Shown piece after piece: positions 34,021 to 41,983 of a stretch of DNA of 64,000 nucleotides; positions within the stretch are counted from its first letter, which is position 1, and the number at the start of each line of letters is the position of its first letter. The position numbers and the translations under genes were made by a program. A model generated the notes under the pieces. It had not been told where the DNA came from. It made no database searches and saw only the letters and a program-made list of their open reading frames with translations. The stretch comes from Streptomyces sp. CoH27 (GTDB taxonomy: Bacteria; Actinomycetota; Actinomycetes; Streptomycetales; Streptomycetaceae), in NCBI RefSeq assembly GCF_020181035.1, contig NZ_JAIQYY010000009.1:186001-250000 (forward strand), in the 5' to 3' direction.

Positions 34021-34035
34021 CCTACAGGCTGTAGG
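34021..34035. promoter_or_regulatory. BlaI-like palindrome upstream of the GT-C gene
   Basis: CCTACAGGCTGTAGG is a perfect 15-bp palindrome (one-base centre), 40 bases upstream of the next start codon and 149 bases upstream of the divergent BlaI gene. Its CTACA/TGTAG arms match BlaI-type half-sites. Confidence 0.55.
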
Positions 34036-34074
34036 GTGACAAGGGCTCCGCACGCTGCGGAGGCAAGAGGGGTG

Positions 34075-35544
34075 ATGATGGCCGGCAGCGCGCACGCCAC
34101 ACTCGCCGGACTACGGCGCGAGCGCGGCCGCCGCACGTCCGCCGGCCGCGCACCGCGCACCACTGCCCCGCTCGCCGCCGTCGCGGCCGCCTTCACCCTG
34201 GCCCAACTGCTCCTCGTCCGGCCCGGCATGGGCCTCGGCTGGGACGAGACGGTGTACGTCAGCCAGGTCAGCCCCCAGGCCCCGGCCGCCTTCTTCAGCG
34301 CACCCCGGGCCCGGGGAGTTTCCCTGCTCGTCGCGCCCGTCGCCGCCTGGTCCACCTCCACGGCACTGCTGCGGACCTACCTCGCGCTGCTGTCCGGCCT
34401 CGCCCTGTTCCTGGCCCTGCACGCCTGGCGCGGCCTCTTCCCGGCCCGCGTGCTCGCCCTCGCCGGCGCCCTCTTCGCCTCCCTGTGGATCACCCTGTTC
34501 TACGGCCCGCAAGCCATGCCCAACTACTGGGTCGCCGTGGGCGCCCTGGCCGCCGTCGGCTGCTTCCTGCGTGCCGGCGCCGGGCGATCCGCGCTGTGGG
34601 GCCTCGCGGCGAGCGGTGCGCTGATGGCGTGGATGCGGCCCATGGACGCCGTCTGGGCGGTGCTGCCGCTCCTCGCCGTCGGCCTCGTCCGCCGCCGGTG
34701 GCGGGCACTGTCGGTGCTGCTCGCCGGGCTCGCGGCCGGCGCCGCCCAGTGGGTGATCGAGGCGTACACGAGCTACGGCGGCCTCGCCCACCGGCTGTCG
34801 CGGGGCTCGGCGATACAGGGCGGTCTCGGCTGGCACTTCGCCGTCACCGACCAACTGCGCAGCCTCGGCGGCCACACGCTGTGCCGACCGTGCACCGGCG
34901 GCCTGCCGAATCCGTTGATCACCGCGTGGTGGTTCGTCCTGCCCGTGCTCGCCGGGCTCGGACTCGCCGTCGCCGTCCGTGCCCGCCGCCCGGCCGCCAC
35001 GGCGCTCCCCCTCGCCTGCGCGGCGAGCGCCGCCTTCCCGTACCTGTTCCTGATCGGCTACGCGGCCCCCCGCTTCCTGCTCCCTGCCTACGCCCTGCTC
35101 GCGCTCCCGGTCGCCGACGCGCTCGCACATCTCCTCACCGCACCGCGCCGCCGGGTCGTCGCCCCTCTGCTCGGCCTCGGGCTCGCCGCCCACCTGGCCG
35201 TACAACTGGCCGTCCTGACGCACACGGTGGACCGCACGACCCAGGCCCACAAGGCCTGGTTCCGCACCGCCACCGCCCTGCACCGGCTCGGCGTCCGCCC
35301 GCCCTGCCTGCTCACCGGCAACGACGCCCTTCCCCTCGCCTTCTACACCGGCTGCTCCTCGGCCGTGACCGACGGCGCCGACGCCAACAGCACCCCGGCC
35401 CGCATCGCCGCCGCCGCCCGCCGGACGCCGGTCGCCGTACTCGTACCAACAGGCTCCCAGCCACCGCCGTACGCCCGCGCCTGGCCGGCCGAACCCCTCG
35501 ACGGACAGTGGCTGTACTACTCCGTACCGGGGAGCGGCCGATGA
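34075..35544 (+). CDS. GT-C-type membrane glycosyltransferase
   Basis: A 489-aa multi-pass protein with about ten hydrophobic segments. The first extracytoplasmic loop holds MGLGWDETVYVSQVSPQAP (in part), the acidic DE motif of polyprenyl-linked sugar transferases. YYSVPGSGR ends a small C-terminal soluble part, with CLLTGNDALPLAFYTGC before it. AGAGGGG precedes the tandem ATGs at 34075/34078. Donor and acceptor are unknown. The last 20 codons are duplicated 160 bases downstream. A UPF0104 flippase-like gene follows, so the two may build a glycolipid or wall polymer. Confidence 0.74.
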   Translation: MMAGSAHATLAGLRRERGRRTSAGRAPRTTAPLAAVAAAFTLAQLLLVRPGMGLGWDETVYVSQVSPQAPAAFFSAPRARGVSLLVAPVAAWSTSTALLRTYLALLSGLALFLALHAWRGLFPARVLALAGALFASLWITLFYGPQAMPNYWVAVGALAAVGCFLRAGAGRSALWGLAASGALMAWMRPMDAVWAVLPLLAVGLVRRRWRALSVLLAGLAAGAAQWVIEAYTSYGGLAHRLSRGSAIQGGLGWHFAVTDQLRSLGGHTLCRPCTGGLPNPLITAWWFVLPVLAGLGLAVAVRARRPAATALPLACAASAAFPYLFLIGYAAPRFLLPAYALLALPVADALAHLLTAPRRRVVAPLLGLGLAAHLAVQLAVLTHTVDRTTQAHKAWFRTATALHRLGVRPPCLLTGNDALPLAFYTGCSSAVTDGADANSTPARIAAAARRTPVAVLVPTGSQPPPYARAWPAEPLDGQWLYYSVPGSGR

Positions 35545-35706
35545 CACGCGCAGGCAGTGCATGCGCCGTCGCCGCCGTCCGGGGGACCTCGGTCGCCCCG
35601 CCGGTGCCGGCAGGGGTGCGCATGCCCGGCCGTGCCCTTGGCCGGCCGGCCGAACCCCTCGGCGGACAGCGGCCGTACTCCTCCGTGCCCGGGGGCCGCC
35701 GATGAC
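35478..35706. repeat. Degenerate duplication of the GT-C gene 3' end
   Basis: About 68 bases ending at the GT-C stop (35478-35545) recur with some changes at 35638-35706, ending in the stop/start of the next gene. The encoded tails are AWPAEPLDGQWLYYSVPG and GRPAEPLGGQRPYSSVPG. Each copy ends in an ATGAC overlap, so a tandem duplication of about 160 bp is the simplest explanation. Confidence 0.75.
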
Positions 35707-36667
35707 GTCCCCGGGTACGGAACTCGTCGCGCCGGACGATGCTGCGATCCCCGTCCGGCGCCGCGCGCACTGGCACGCCGGTGTGCTGCTCGCCGTTCTG
35801 CTCGGCGGGCTGTACCTGGCCCGGCGGCACTGGCCCGCGCTGGAGAGCGGGGCCGGGCGGCTGGCGGGGGCCGATCAGGGGTGGATGCTGGTCGGGGCGA
35901 CCGCGGCACTCGGCACCTGGGCGGCCTCGGCGCTGGCCCAGCAGGGCGCGGTCCTGCGGCGGCTCCCCGGACCCCGGCTGGTCGCCGCCCAGTTCGCCGC
36001 CTCCGCCGCCAACCACCTGCTCCCCGCCGGCCTCGGCGCGGGCGCGGTCAACCTGCGCTTCCTGATGCGCTGCGGACTGCCCGCGGGGCGCAGCGCCAGC
36101 GCCCTCGCCGTCAAGGCCACCGCCGGCGCCGTCGTCCGCCTGACGCTGATCGCGCTCCTCGCCCCCTTCTGCCCGGGCCTGCTGCGCCTGCCGGACCTCT
36201 CCGCGACCGCCCTCCTCGGTGCACTCGGGGCTGCCGTCCTCCTGGGCGCGCTGCTCGCGACCCCGCTGTGGCCGCGCTGCCACCGTGCCCTCGCCGCCGT
36301 ACTCGCCGACATCCGCGCACTGCACGCCAGTCCGGCCCGCGCGGCGGCCCTGTGGGGCGGCTCCCTCGCCTTCGCCGCCCTCCACTCCACGGTCCTCGTC
36401 GCGGTCACCCGGGCCGTCGGACTGCCGCTGCCCCCGCTCCAGGTGGCCCTGCTGTACCTCGCCGCCAGCAGCGCCGCCGCCCTGCTGCCCACCCCGGGCG
36501 GACTCGGCTCCCTGGACGCGGCGCTCGCGCTGGCCCTCACCGTCTCCGGCGCCCCCGGCGCGGCCGCTGCCTCCGCCGTGCTCGGCTACCGGCTGCTGAC
36601 GGTCTGGCTGCCCCTGCTCCCGGGCCTGCTGGTGCTCGGGGTGCTGGTCCGGCGCAAGGCTCTGTGA
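35702..36667 (+). CDS. UPF0104/LPG-synthase-type transmembrane protein
   Basis: A 321-aa integral-membrane protein of the lysylphosphatidylglycerol-synthase TM-domain family (AglD2/UPF0104). Eight or so helices are seen; characteristic pieces are ASAANHLLPAGLGAGAVNLRF (in part), where the family has an HxxxP-G-G pattern, VKATAGAVVRL and LLPTPGGLGSLDAALALAL. Members without a synthase domain are thought to move lipid-linked molecules across the membrane. It lies behind the GT-C gene, likely in one transcript, and ahead of an orphan proteasome gene. Confidence 0.82.
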   Translation: MTSPGTELVAPDDAAIPVRRRAHWHAGVLLAVLLGGLYLARRHWPALESGAGRLAGADQGWMLVGATAALGTWAASALAQQGAVLRRLPGPRLVAAQFAASAANHLLPAGLGAGAVNLRFLMRCGLPAGRSASALAVKATAGAVVRLTLIALLAPFCPGLLRLPDLSATALLGALGAAVLLGALLATPLWPRCHRALAAVLADIRALHASPARAAALWGGSLAFAALHSTVLVAVTRAVGLPLPPLQVALLYLAASSAAALLPTPGGLGSLDAALALALTVSGAPGAAAASAVLGYRLLTVWLPLLPGLLVLGVLVRRKAL

Positions 36668-36742
36668 GACACGGGGAGTTTCCCGCGGGCCCGCTTCAGG
36701 TAGGAGTCGGGTGTCGCATGCCGCAGCAGGAGGGGGAGAGCC

Positions 36743-37597
36743 ATGCCGGGAAACGGGACAGCGGGGCTGCCGGACGAGGCGTTCTTCACGCCGGGGACGT
36801 CGTCCTTCACCGAGTTCCTCGCCGCGCACCGACCGGAGATGCTGCCCACCGCGCCCCCGCTGCCCGCCGGGGTGCGGACGGCACCGCACAGCTTCCCGCA
36901 CGGCACCACCGTCCTCGCCCTGACCTACGGCGACGGCGTCCTGATCGCCGGCGACCGCAGGGCCACCATGGGCAACCTCATCGCCCAGCGCGACCTGGAG
37001 AAGGTGCACCCCGCCGACGACCATACGGCCGTCGCCTTCGCCGGCACCGTCGGTCTCGCCGTGGACATGGTGCGCCTGTACCAGGTCGAGCTGACGCACT
37101 TCGAGAAGATCGAGGGCACCCCGATGACCCTGGCCGGCAAGGCCACCCGGCTCGCGACCATGATCCGGCAGAACCTCGCCCAGGCCATGCAGGGCCTCGC
37201 CGTCGTCCCGCTGCTCGCCGGGTACGACCTCAGCGCATCCGAGGGCCGCCGCGGGCGCATCTTCGGCTTCGACCCGGCCGGCGGCCTGTACGAGAAGGAC
37301 GACTTCTACGCCGAGGGCTCCGGCTCCCCGTACGCCCGTGGCGCCCTGAAGAAGCTGTACCGGCCGGGCCTGACCCGCCGCGAGGCCGTCCTCGCCGCGC
37401 TGCAGGCGCTGTACGACGCGGCCGACGACGACTCGGCGACCGGCGGTCCCGACCTGAACCGCCGTATCTTCCCGGTCGTGGCGGTGATCACCGAGGACGG
37501 GTTCGAGCGGCTCTCGGTGCCGGAGACCGAGGAGCTGAGCCGGGAGATGATCCTGCGCCGTGGTGACCGCCCGGACGGACCGCACGCCACGCCCTGA
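36743..37597 (+). CDS. Proteasome beta subunit (orphan prcB-like)
   Basis: A 284-aa proteasome beta subunit. The propeptide (54 residues) ends at HG, and mature Thr1 is Thr55 in HGTTVLALTYGDGV. Mature Asp17 (GDRRATMGN) and Lys33 (RDLEKV) are present, so the catalytic set is complete. YDAADDDSATGGPDLNRRIFPVV (in part) is diagnostic of actinobacterial PrcB. It is close to Streptomyces PrcB in length but diverges at many positions. No prcA, pup, mpa/arc or pafA lies nearby, unlike the standard proteasome operon, so this is probably a second beta subunit. AGGAGGGGGAG precedes the ATG. The partner alpha ring would have to be encoded elsewhere. Confidence 0.88.
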   Translation: MPGNGTAGLPDEAFFTPGTSSFTEFLAAHRPEMLPTAPPLPAGVRTAPHSFPHGTTVLALTYGDGVLIAGDRRATMGNLIAQRDLEKVHPADDHTAVAFAGTVGLAVDMVRLYQVELTHFEKIEGTPMTLAGKATRLATMIRQNLAQAMQGLAVVPLLAGYDLSASEGRRGRIFGFDPAGGLYEKDDFYAEGSGSPYARGALKKLYRPGLTRREAVLAALQALYDAADDDSATGGPDLNRRIFPVVAVITEDGFERLSVPETEELSREMILRRGDRPDGPHATP

Positions 37598-37749
37598 CAC
37601 CAGAGACCTCTGACGATCCGTCGGTCGCTGTTCCTGCCCGGCGCGCAGGAGCGGACTCGCGCGAGTGCGGGCCTGCGCTGCTGACGGCGCCGACGTCGTA
37701 TCTGTGCGTGGACTGTGTCGGAAGCCGAAGCCGGTGGCGGCAGACGGGT

Positions 37750-39063
37750 TCATCTCGCGGCGGTACGCGAGGTGGTGCACGCGTCGGAGCGGGCCCCGCC
37801 GTGGGCATGGAGGTAGGCCAGGACGTCGCAGACGGACTGGCCGAGGACCTGGTTGTGGCCCGCACCAGGGTAGGTGCGGTAGAGGACGGCGGACGAGCTC
37901 AGGCGACGAAGGTGTGCAACGACCGCGTCGGTCCAGGCCGGCGGCACGTCCTGGTCGGCCTTGCCCTGGATGACCAGCGCGGGGACGGGCACGGCGGAGC
38001 GGTCCGGGTCGCCGTAGGCGCCCATCCGCTCGCCCATCTGCCGCATCTGCTCCGCGCTCAGCGGCAGCATCCGCTCGGTGTCCAGGCCATTGAGCACGGG
38101 ATCGCTGTCCGTCACGCAGTCGGCGAGGACGTGGGAGGCGGTCGCTGCGGCCGCGGGACCCAACAGCGAACGCAGATTCACCGAGGGGTCGATGGCGGCC
38201 AGTCCCGCCAGGGAGTAGAACGCGAAGGACAGCTCGCTGGGCACGTGAGAGGCTTTCACCCCGGCGAGCATCGCCTCCAGGTGGCTGGCCGGCGCGACGG
38301 CGACCACCGCGCCGAGGCGCTGCGCAGCCGTCGGACGCCGGGCGTGGGCGGCGAAGAGCGCGGCCTGCCCCCCTTGTGAGTGCCCCACCGCGAACCACAC
38401 CGGTGACAGGCCGGGCACGAGCCGGCCGGCCGCGGTGACGATGTCGGCGACGGCGTTGCCCTCGTCCGCGCCGACCAGGTAGGTGTGCACCGCAGGGGTG
38501 CCCAGCCCGGGGTAGTCCGAGGCAGTGACCGCGTAGCCGGCGCGTAGGAACGCGCGAAGCTCCTGAGCGAAGGCGTCTGCGCCCAGATTCGCTGATTGGG
38601 AGGGCGCGCAGGCGTCGGCCACGCCGGTCGTTCCGTGTGCCCAGGACACCACCGGCCAACCGCCCCTGGGCGCGGCACCGGGTGGCAGCAGCACCGTGCC
38701 ACTGACCGGAATGTCCGCGCCGCGGGCGTTGGTCGAGTGATAGAGCACCGTCCAGCGCCGCGCGCCCTCCAGCCGCGCATCGGGGCCGTGGTCCGTCGAG
38801 GCGATCAGCGAGCCCGGCACTGCGGCAGGCAGCGGATCGGGCACCTGGTAGGTGTGGCCCACCATGGTCACTCCCGACGGCATCCGCCGGTCCGAGGTGT
38901 CAACCGTCCCGGTGATGTCCCCCTGGTGTGAGAAGGCACAGCTGCCTCCCACCGCGGTGAGCGCGGCGGCGAACACGGCGGCGCACAGGCGGCCCGCCCG
39001 GCGGCGGCGCGGCACTCTGCCGGCGCGAGTCACCAGGAGGTGGAGCAGGCTCTGGATCCGCAC
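37750..39063 (-). CDS. Secreted alpha/beta hydrolase (secretory-lipase family)
   Basis: A 437-aa exported hydrolase. A long Arg-rich n-region and hydrophobic segment (about 22-42) form the signal; GGSC could be a weak lipobox. Motifs seen are VVSWAHGTTGVADACAPS (oxyanion HG and a lid Cys), SDYPGLGTP, and the nucleophile in AVGHSQGGQAALFAAHAR. VLADCVTDSD and VPALVIQGKADQDVPP carry the acid, and GAGHNQV the His. The family (Candida-LIP-like) hydrolyses lipids or other esters. It converges with the proteasome gene and diverges from the spermidine-synthase-like gene. Confidence 0.8.
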   Translation of the reverse strand: MRIQSLLHLLVTRAGRVPRRRRAGRLCAAVFAAALTAVGGSCAFSHQGDITGTVDTSDRRMPSGVTMVGHTYQVPDPLPAAVPGSLIASTDHGPDARLEGARRWTVLYHSTNARGADIPVSGTVLLPPGAAPRGGWPVVSWAHGTTGVADACAPSQSANLGADAFAQELRAFLRAGYAVTASDYPGLGTPAVHTYLVGADEGNAVADIVTAAGRLVPGLSPVWFAVGHSQGGQAALFAAHARRPTAAQRLGAVVAVAPASHLEAMLAGVKASHVPSELSFAFYSLAGLAAIDPSVNLRSLLGPAAAATASHVLADCVTDSDPVLNGLDTERMLPLSAEQMRQMGERMGAYGDPDRSAVPVPALVIQGKADQDVPPAWTDAVVAHLRRLSSSAVLYRTYPGAGHNQVLGQSVCDVLAYLHAHGGARSDACTTSRTAAR

Positions 39064-39399
39064 GGGTGAAGACCCCTTCCAGCGAACGTGTTTGCCTCAC
39101 CCTGGCATCACTCCCCATCAACGCGCCTGTGGAGATCCGCCGTCCGAGGCGCCGGCCGCGCCTGCTCCGATTGCGGCGGAGCCCACGTCTCGACGGGCTT
39201 CCGCTGTCGGTGGCCGCGGCTGATTCGCGCACTGCTGATGCTGTCCACAAGCGCCAGCACCGCAGCCGACTGCGCACCGGCAGCGCCGCCCGCGGCATGG
39301 TTGCCGGCTCCGCAAGACCTCTCTCAACCTGGAGATATCATCATAAAAGTCGGCAAGTCTCCTCGACTGACCGTGCTGAAGATGGCACCGTAATGGCGC
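39064..39399. other. Divergent promoter region
   Basis: 336 bases between two divergent genes. The segment 39325-39360 is A/T-rich (GATATCATCATAAAAG) and is the best promoter candidate. No gene or clear dyad was seen in the remainder. Confidence 0.4.
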
Positions 39400-41448
39400 G
39401 TGAGGCCGACCGAAATCAGACAAACCGACCGCGGGGTGCGCTGGCGGCTTCTGCTGGCCAGCGCCACCATGCTCTTCGTCGAGCTGGCGCTGATCAGATG
39501 GGCGGGCGCCAACGTCGTCCACCTCAGCTACTTTTCGAACTTCATCCTGCTGGGGTCGTTCCTGGGCATCGGCATCGGGTTCCTGATCCCCGCCTCGCGC
39601 GGGCAGTGGCTCGCACGCTGGGCACCGGTTCCGCTCGCGCTGCTCGTCGTTCTGGTGCGCGAATTTCCGGTGCAGGTGCGTCAGAGCAGCGGCCAGATCA
39701 TCTACTTCACCGCCGTGAAGACCACCGGCTTCCCCGAGTGGGTGACGCTGCCGGCCATCTTCCTGCTCACCGCGGTGATCATGGCTGCGATCGGCAAGAT
39801 CGCCGCCGATCTCTTCCGCCGGCTTCCCTCGCTCGACGCCTACCGCTTCGACCTGCTCGGCAGCATCATCGGCTCGGTGGCCTTCGCCCTGGTGTCCTGG
39901 CTCCGCGCTCCCTCGGTCGTATGGGGCGTACTCGCCGCCGCGGCCCTGCTGATCCTCGGGGGGCGGCGCAACACCCTGCGGTACGGCATCCCGCTCATGG
40001 CGATGGTCGCTGCGCTGTTCGTGGAGACGGCGACAGCCGGCATCTCCTGGTCGCCCTACTACAAGGTCCAGCTCACGCCCGTGCCGTCCACCGCCGGGGG
40101 GTACCGCATCTCCGCCAACGGTGTCCCGCACCAGAGCATCGCGCCGCTCCCGGTGCTGATGCGCAAGAACTCGCCCTATCGGCAGCCGTACGACCGCACG
40201 CCCGGCAACCCGCACAAGCGCGTGCTGGTCATCGGGGCCGGCAACGGCAATGACGTCGCGGTCGCCCTGGCCCACGGAGCGCAGCGCGTGGACGCGGTCG
40301 AGATCGATCCCCGGCTGCAGCAGATCGGCGCACAGCTGCACCCGGCGAAGCCGTACGACAACCCCCGGGTGCACGTCCACATCAATGACGGACGGGCTTT
40401 CCTGGAGCGGACGAACGCCAAGTACGACCTCGTCGTCCTGGCGCTGCCGGACTCGCTGACGCTGGTGGCCGGGGCGAGCAATCTGCGCCTGGAGAGCTAC
40501 CTGTTCACCCGGCAGGCGTTCGAGGCCGCACGCGATCACCTGGCGCCGAACGGCGCGTTCGCCATGTACAACTACTACCGGACGAGCTGGCTGGTCGACC
40601 GCTTCGCCGGCTCCCTCGACGACATCTACGGCCATGCCCCCTGTATGACGACGTTCGGCAAGAACGCGGCCGTGCTGGTGGCCGGGATGACGACCGCCGA
40701 CCAGTCGTGCGAGCGGATCTGGCAGCCCAGCGGCGCGGTCCCGGCGGCCGCGAGCGACGACCACCCGTTCCCGTATCTGCTGCACCGGACCATTCCCACG
40801 CTCTACCTGGGCACGCTGGGCGCGATCCTGCTGGTGACGCTCCTTGCGGTGCGCCTGACCGGAGTCCGGATCCGAAGCACGGTCCGCTACACCGACATGT
40901 TCCTGATGGGCGCGGCCTTCATGCTGCTCGAAACGAAGAACGTGATCGGCTTCGCGCTCTACTTCGGTACGACCTGGCTGGTCAACGCCCTGGTCTTCAT
41001 CGGTGTCCTGCTCGCCGTCCTCGCGGCGGTCGAGGTCCGGCGCCGGCTGCGGCGGGTCAACCAGCCGGCGCTGCAGCTTCTGCTGTTCGGCACCCTCGCG
41101 GTGGCCTGGCTCGTCCCGGCGCACGCGGTGCTCTCGCTGCCCTTCGCCGGACGGCTCGCCGCCGCCATCGCCCTGGCCTTCGCCCCCATCTTCTGCGCCA
41201 ACCTCATCTTCTCGGACCGCCTCGCGCTCGCCGCGGACCCGACATCCGCGTTCGGCGCGAATCTGCTGGGCGCGCTGACCGGGGGCGCGCTCGAATATCT
41301 GGCGCTGGTGACGGGCTATCAGGCGCTGCTGCTGGTCGTCGCCCTGCTGTACCTGGGGGCTTGCGTCGCCATGCGCATCGCAGGGCGCGGGCCGGGCGCG
41401 CAGTCGCCCCCGGTGCCCGACGAGACGGTGGCCGTCAACAGCCGGTAG
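39400..41448 (+). CDS. Membrane-fused spermidine-synthase-like protein
   Basis: A 682-aa protein that places a spermidine-synthase fold between membrane blocks. About six helices (residues about 15-220) come first. A soluble methyltransferase-like domain follows: RVLVIGAGNGNDVAVALAHGAQ (in part) is the SAM/dcSAM-binding loop, VDAVEIDPRLQQIG the acidic ribose-binding strand, and DGRAFLERTNAKYDLVVLALPDS (in part) the DxxxFL-YD pair. Five or six further helices close the protein. The aminopropyl-transfer Asp region (LALPDS) is kept. Such fusions occur in actinomycetes with no proven substrate. The GTG at 39400 lacks an obvious ribosome site, so a start at 39436 (also GTG, in frame) is possible. 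Confidence 0.72.
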   Translation: MRPTEIRQTDRGVRWRLLLASATMLFVELALIRWAGANVVHLSYFSNFILLGSFLGIGIGFLIPASRGQWLARWAPVPLALLVVLVREFPVQVRQSSGQIIYFTAVKTTGFPEWVTLPAIFLLTAVIMAAIGKIAADLFRRLPSLDAYRFDLLGSIIGSVAFALVSWLRAPSVVWGVLAAAALLILGGRRNTLRYGIPLMAMVAALFVETATAGISWSPYYKVQLTPVPSTAGGYRISANGVPHQSIAPLPVLMRKNSPYRQPYDRTPGNPHKRVLVIGAGNGNDVAVALAHGAQRVDAVEIDPRLQQIGAQLHPAKPYDNPRVHVHINDGRAFLERTNAKYDLVVLALPDSLTLVAGASNLRLESYLFTRQAFEAARDHLAPNGAFAMYNYYRTSWLVDRFAGSLDDIYGHAPCMTTFGKNAAVLVAGMTTADQSCERIWQPSGAVPAAASDDHPFPYLLHRTIPTLYLGTLGAILLVTLLAVRLTGVRIRSTVRYTDMFLMGAAFMLLETKNVIGFALYFGTTWLVNALVFIGVLLAVLAAVEVRRRLRRVNQPALQLLLFGTLAVAWLVPAHAVLSLPFAGRLAAAIALAFAPIFCANLIFSDRLALAADPTSAFGANLLGALTGGALEYLALVTGYQALLLVVALLYLGACVAMRIAGRGPGAQSPPVPDETVAVNSR

Positions 41449-41563
41449 AGCTTGGTCAGGCGCTTCCAGGCCTGCCCGCCGGGGTAGAAATCTCAGTCGC
41501 CCCGCCACCGGCAGAGGGCTTGCGTCAGGACAGCGCGCGTCGGCGAGGAGGGGGACTTCGCGG

Positions 41564-41983
41564 ATGAGGCAGGGCGCGGCTGCGAGCCGCCTGCACGTGA
41601 TCGACGACTGGGCAGAAGGCCAACGGGTTCTGCACGTTGCTCACAACACCGCGGCGGAACGCTTCGACCGCTGGGACCGCGTGACCGCCGTCTCGACCGC
41701 GGCACTGTCCACCGTCGTAGGTACGGCGATCTCCGCTACGCCGGCCGGCTCGTCACAGACGGCACTCCGCGGCCCCATCCGGCTCCGGGCCAGGCGGGAG
41801 ATCGCCGACCGCGTCGCGCGTCACCGCCCCTCGCGGATCGCACCGCTTGACCCGCCACGAACCAGTGATCCGCAAGGACGTCACCGAGCCACGAGCCACG
41901 AGCCATCCGGCCGAGCCGGCCGCGCTCACCCCGCAGGCAGGGTCACCACGAACCGCGCCCCCGGCCCGTGCCCCGGGTCGTAG
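41564..41983 (+). pseudogene. Possible truncated SLATT-like fragment
   Basis: A 139-codon frame of which only the first half looks like a real protein. VIDDWAEGQRVLHVAHNTAAERFDRWDR followed by a hydrophobic helix ending VVGTAIS (quoted in part) has the pattern of the N-terminus of SLATT-domain proteins, two-helix membrane proteins found in predicted defence systems. After VVGTAISATP the frame turns Arg/Pro-rich without membrane or coiled-coil character, and it runs into the 3' end of the histidine-kinase gene, so it is probably truncated. The match is weak and by eye only. Confidence 0.32.

Noticed and set aside
35312-38659. 1115-aa antisense frame spanning three genes
   Set aside because: Runs antisense across UPF0104, proteasome and part of the lipase region with repetitive composition; a GC artefact.
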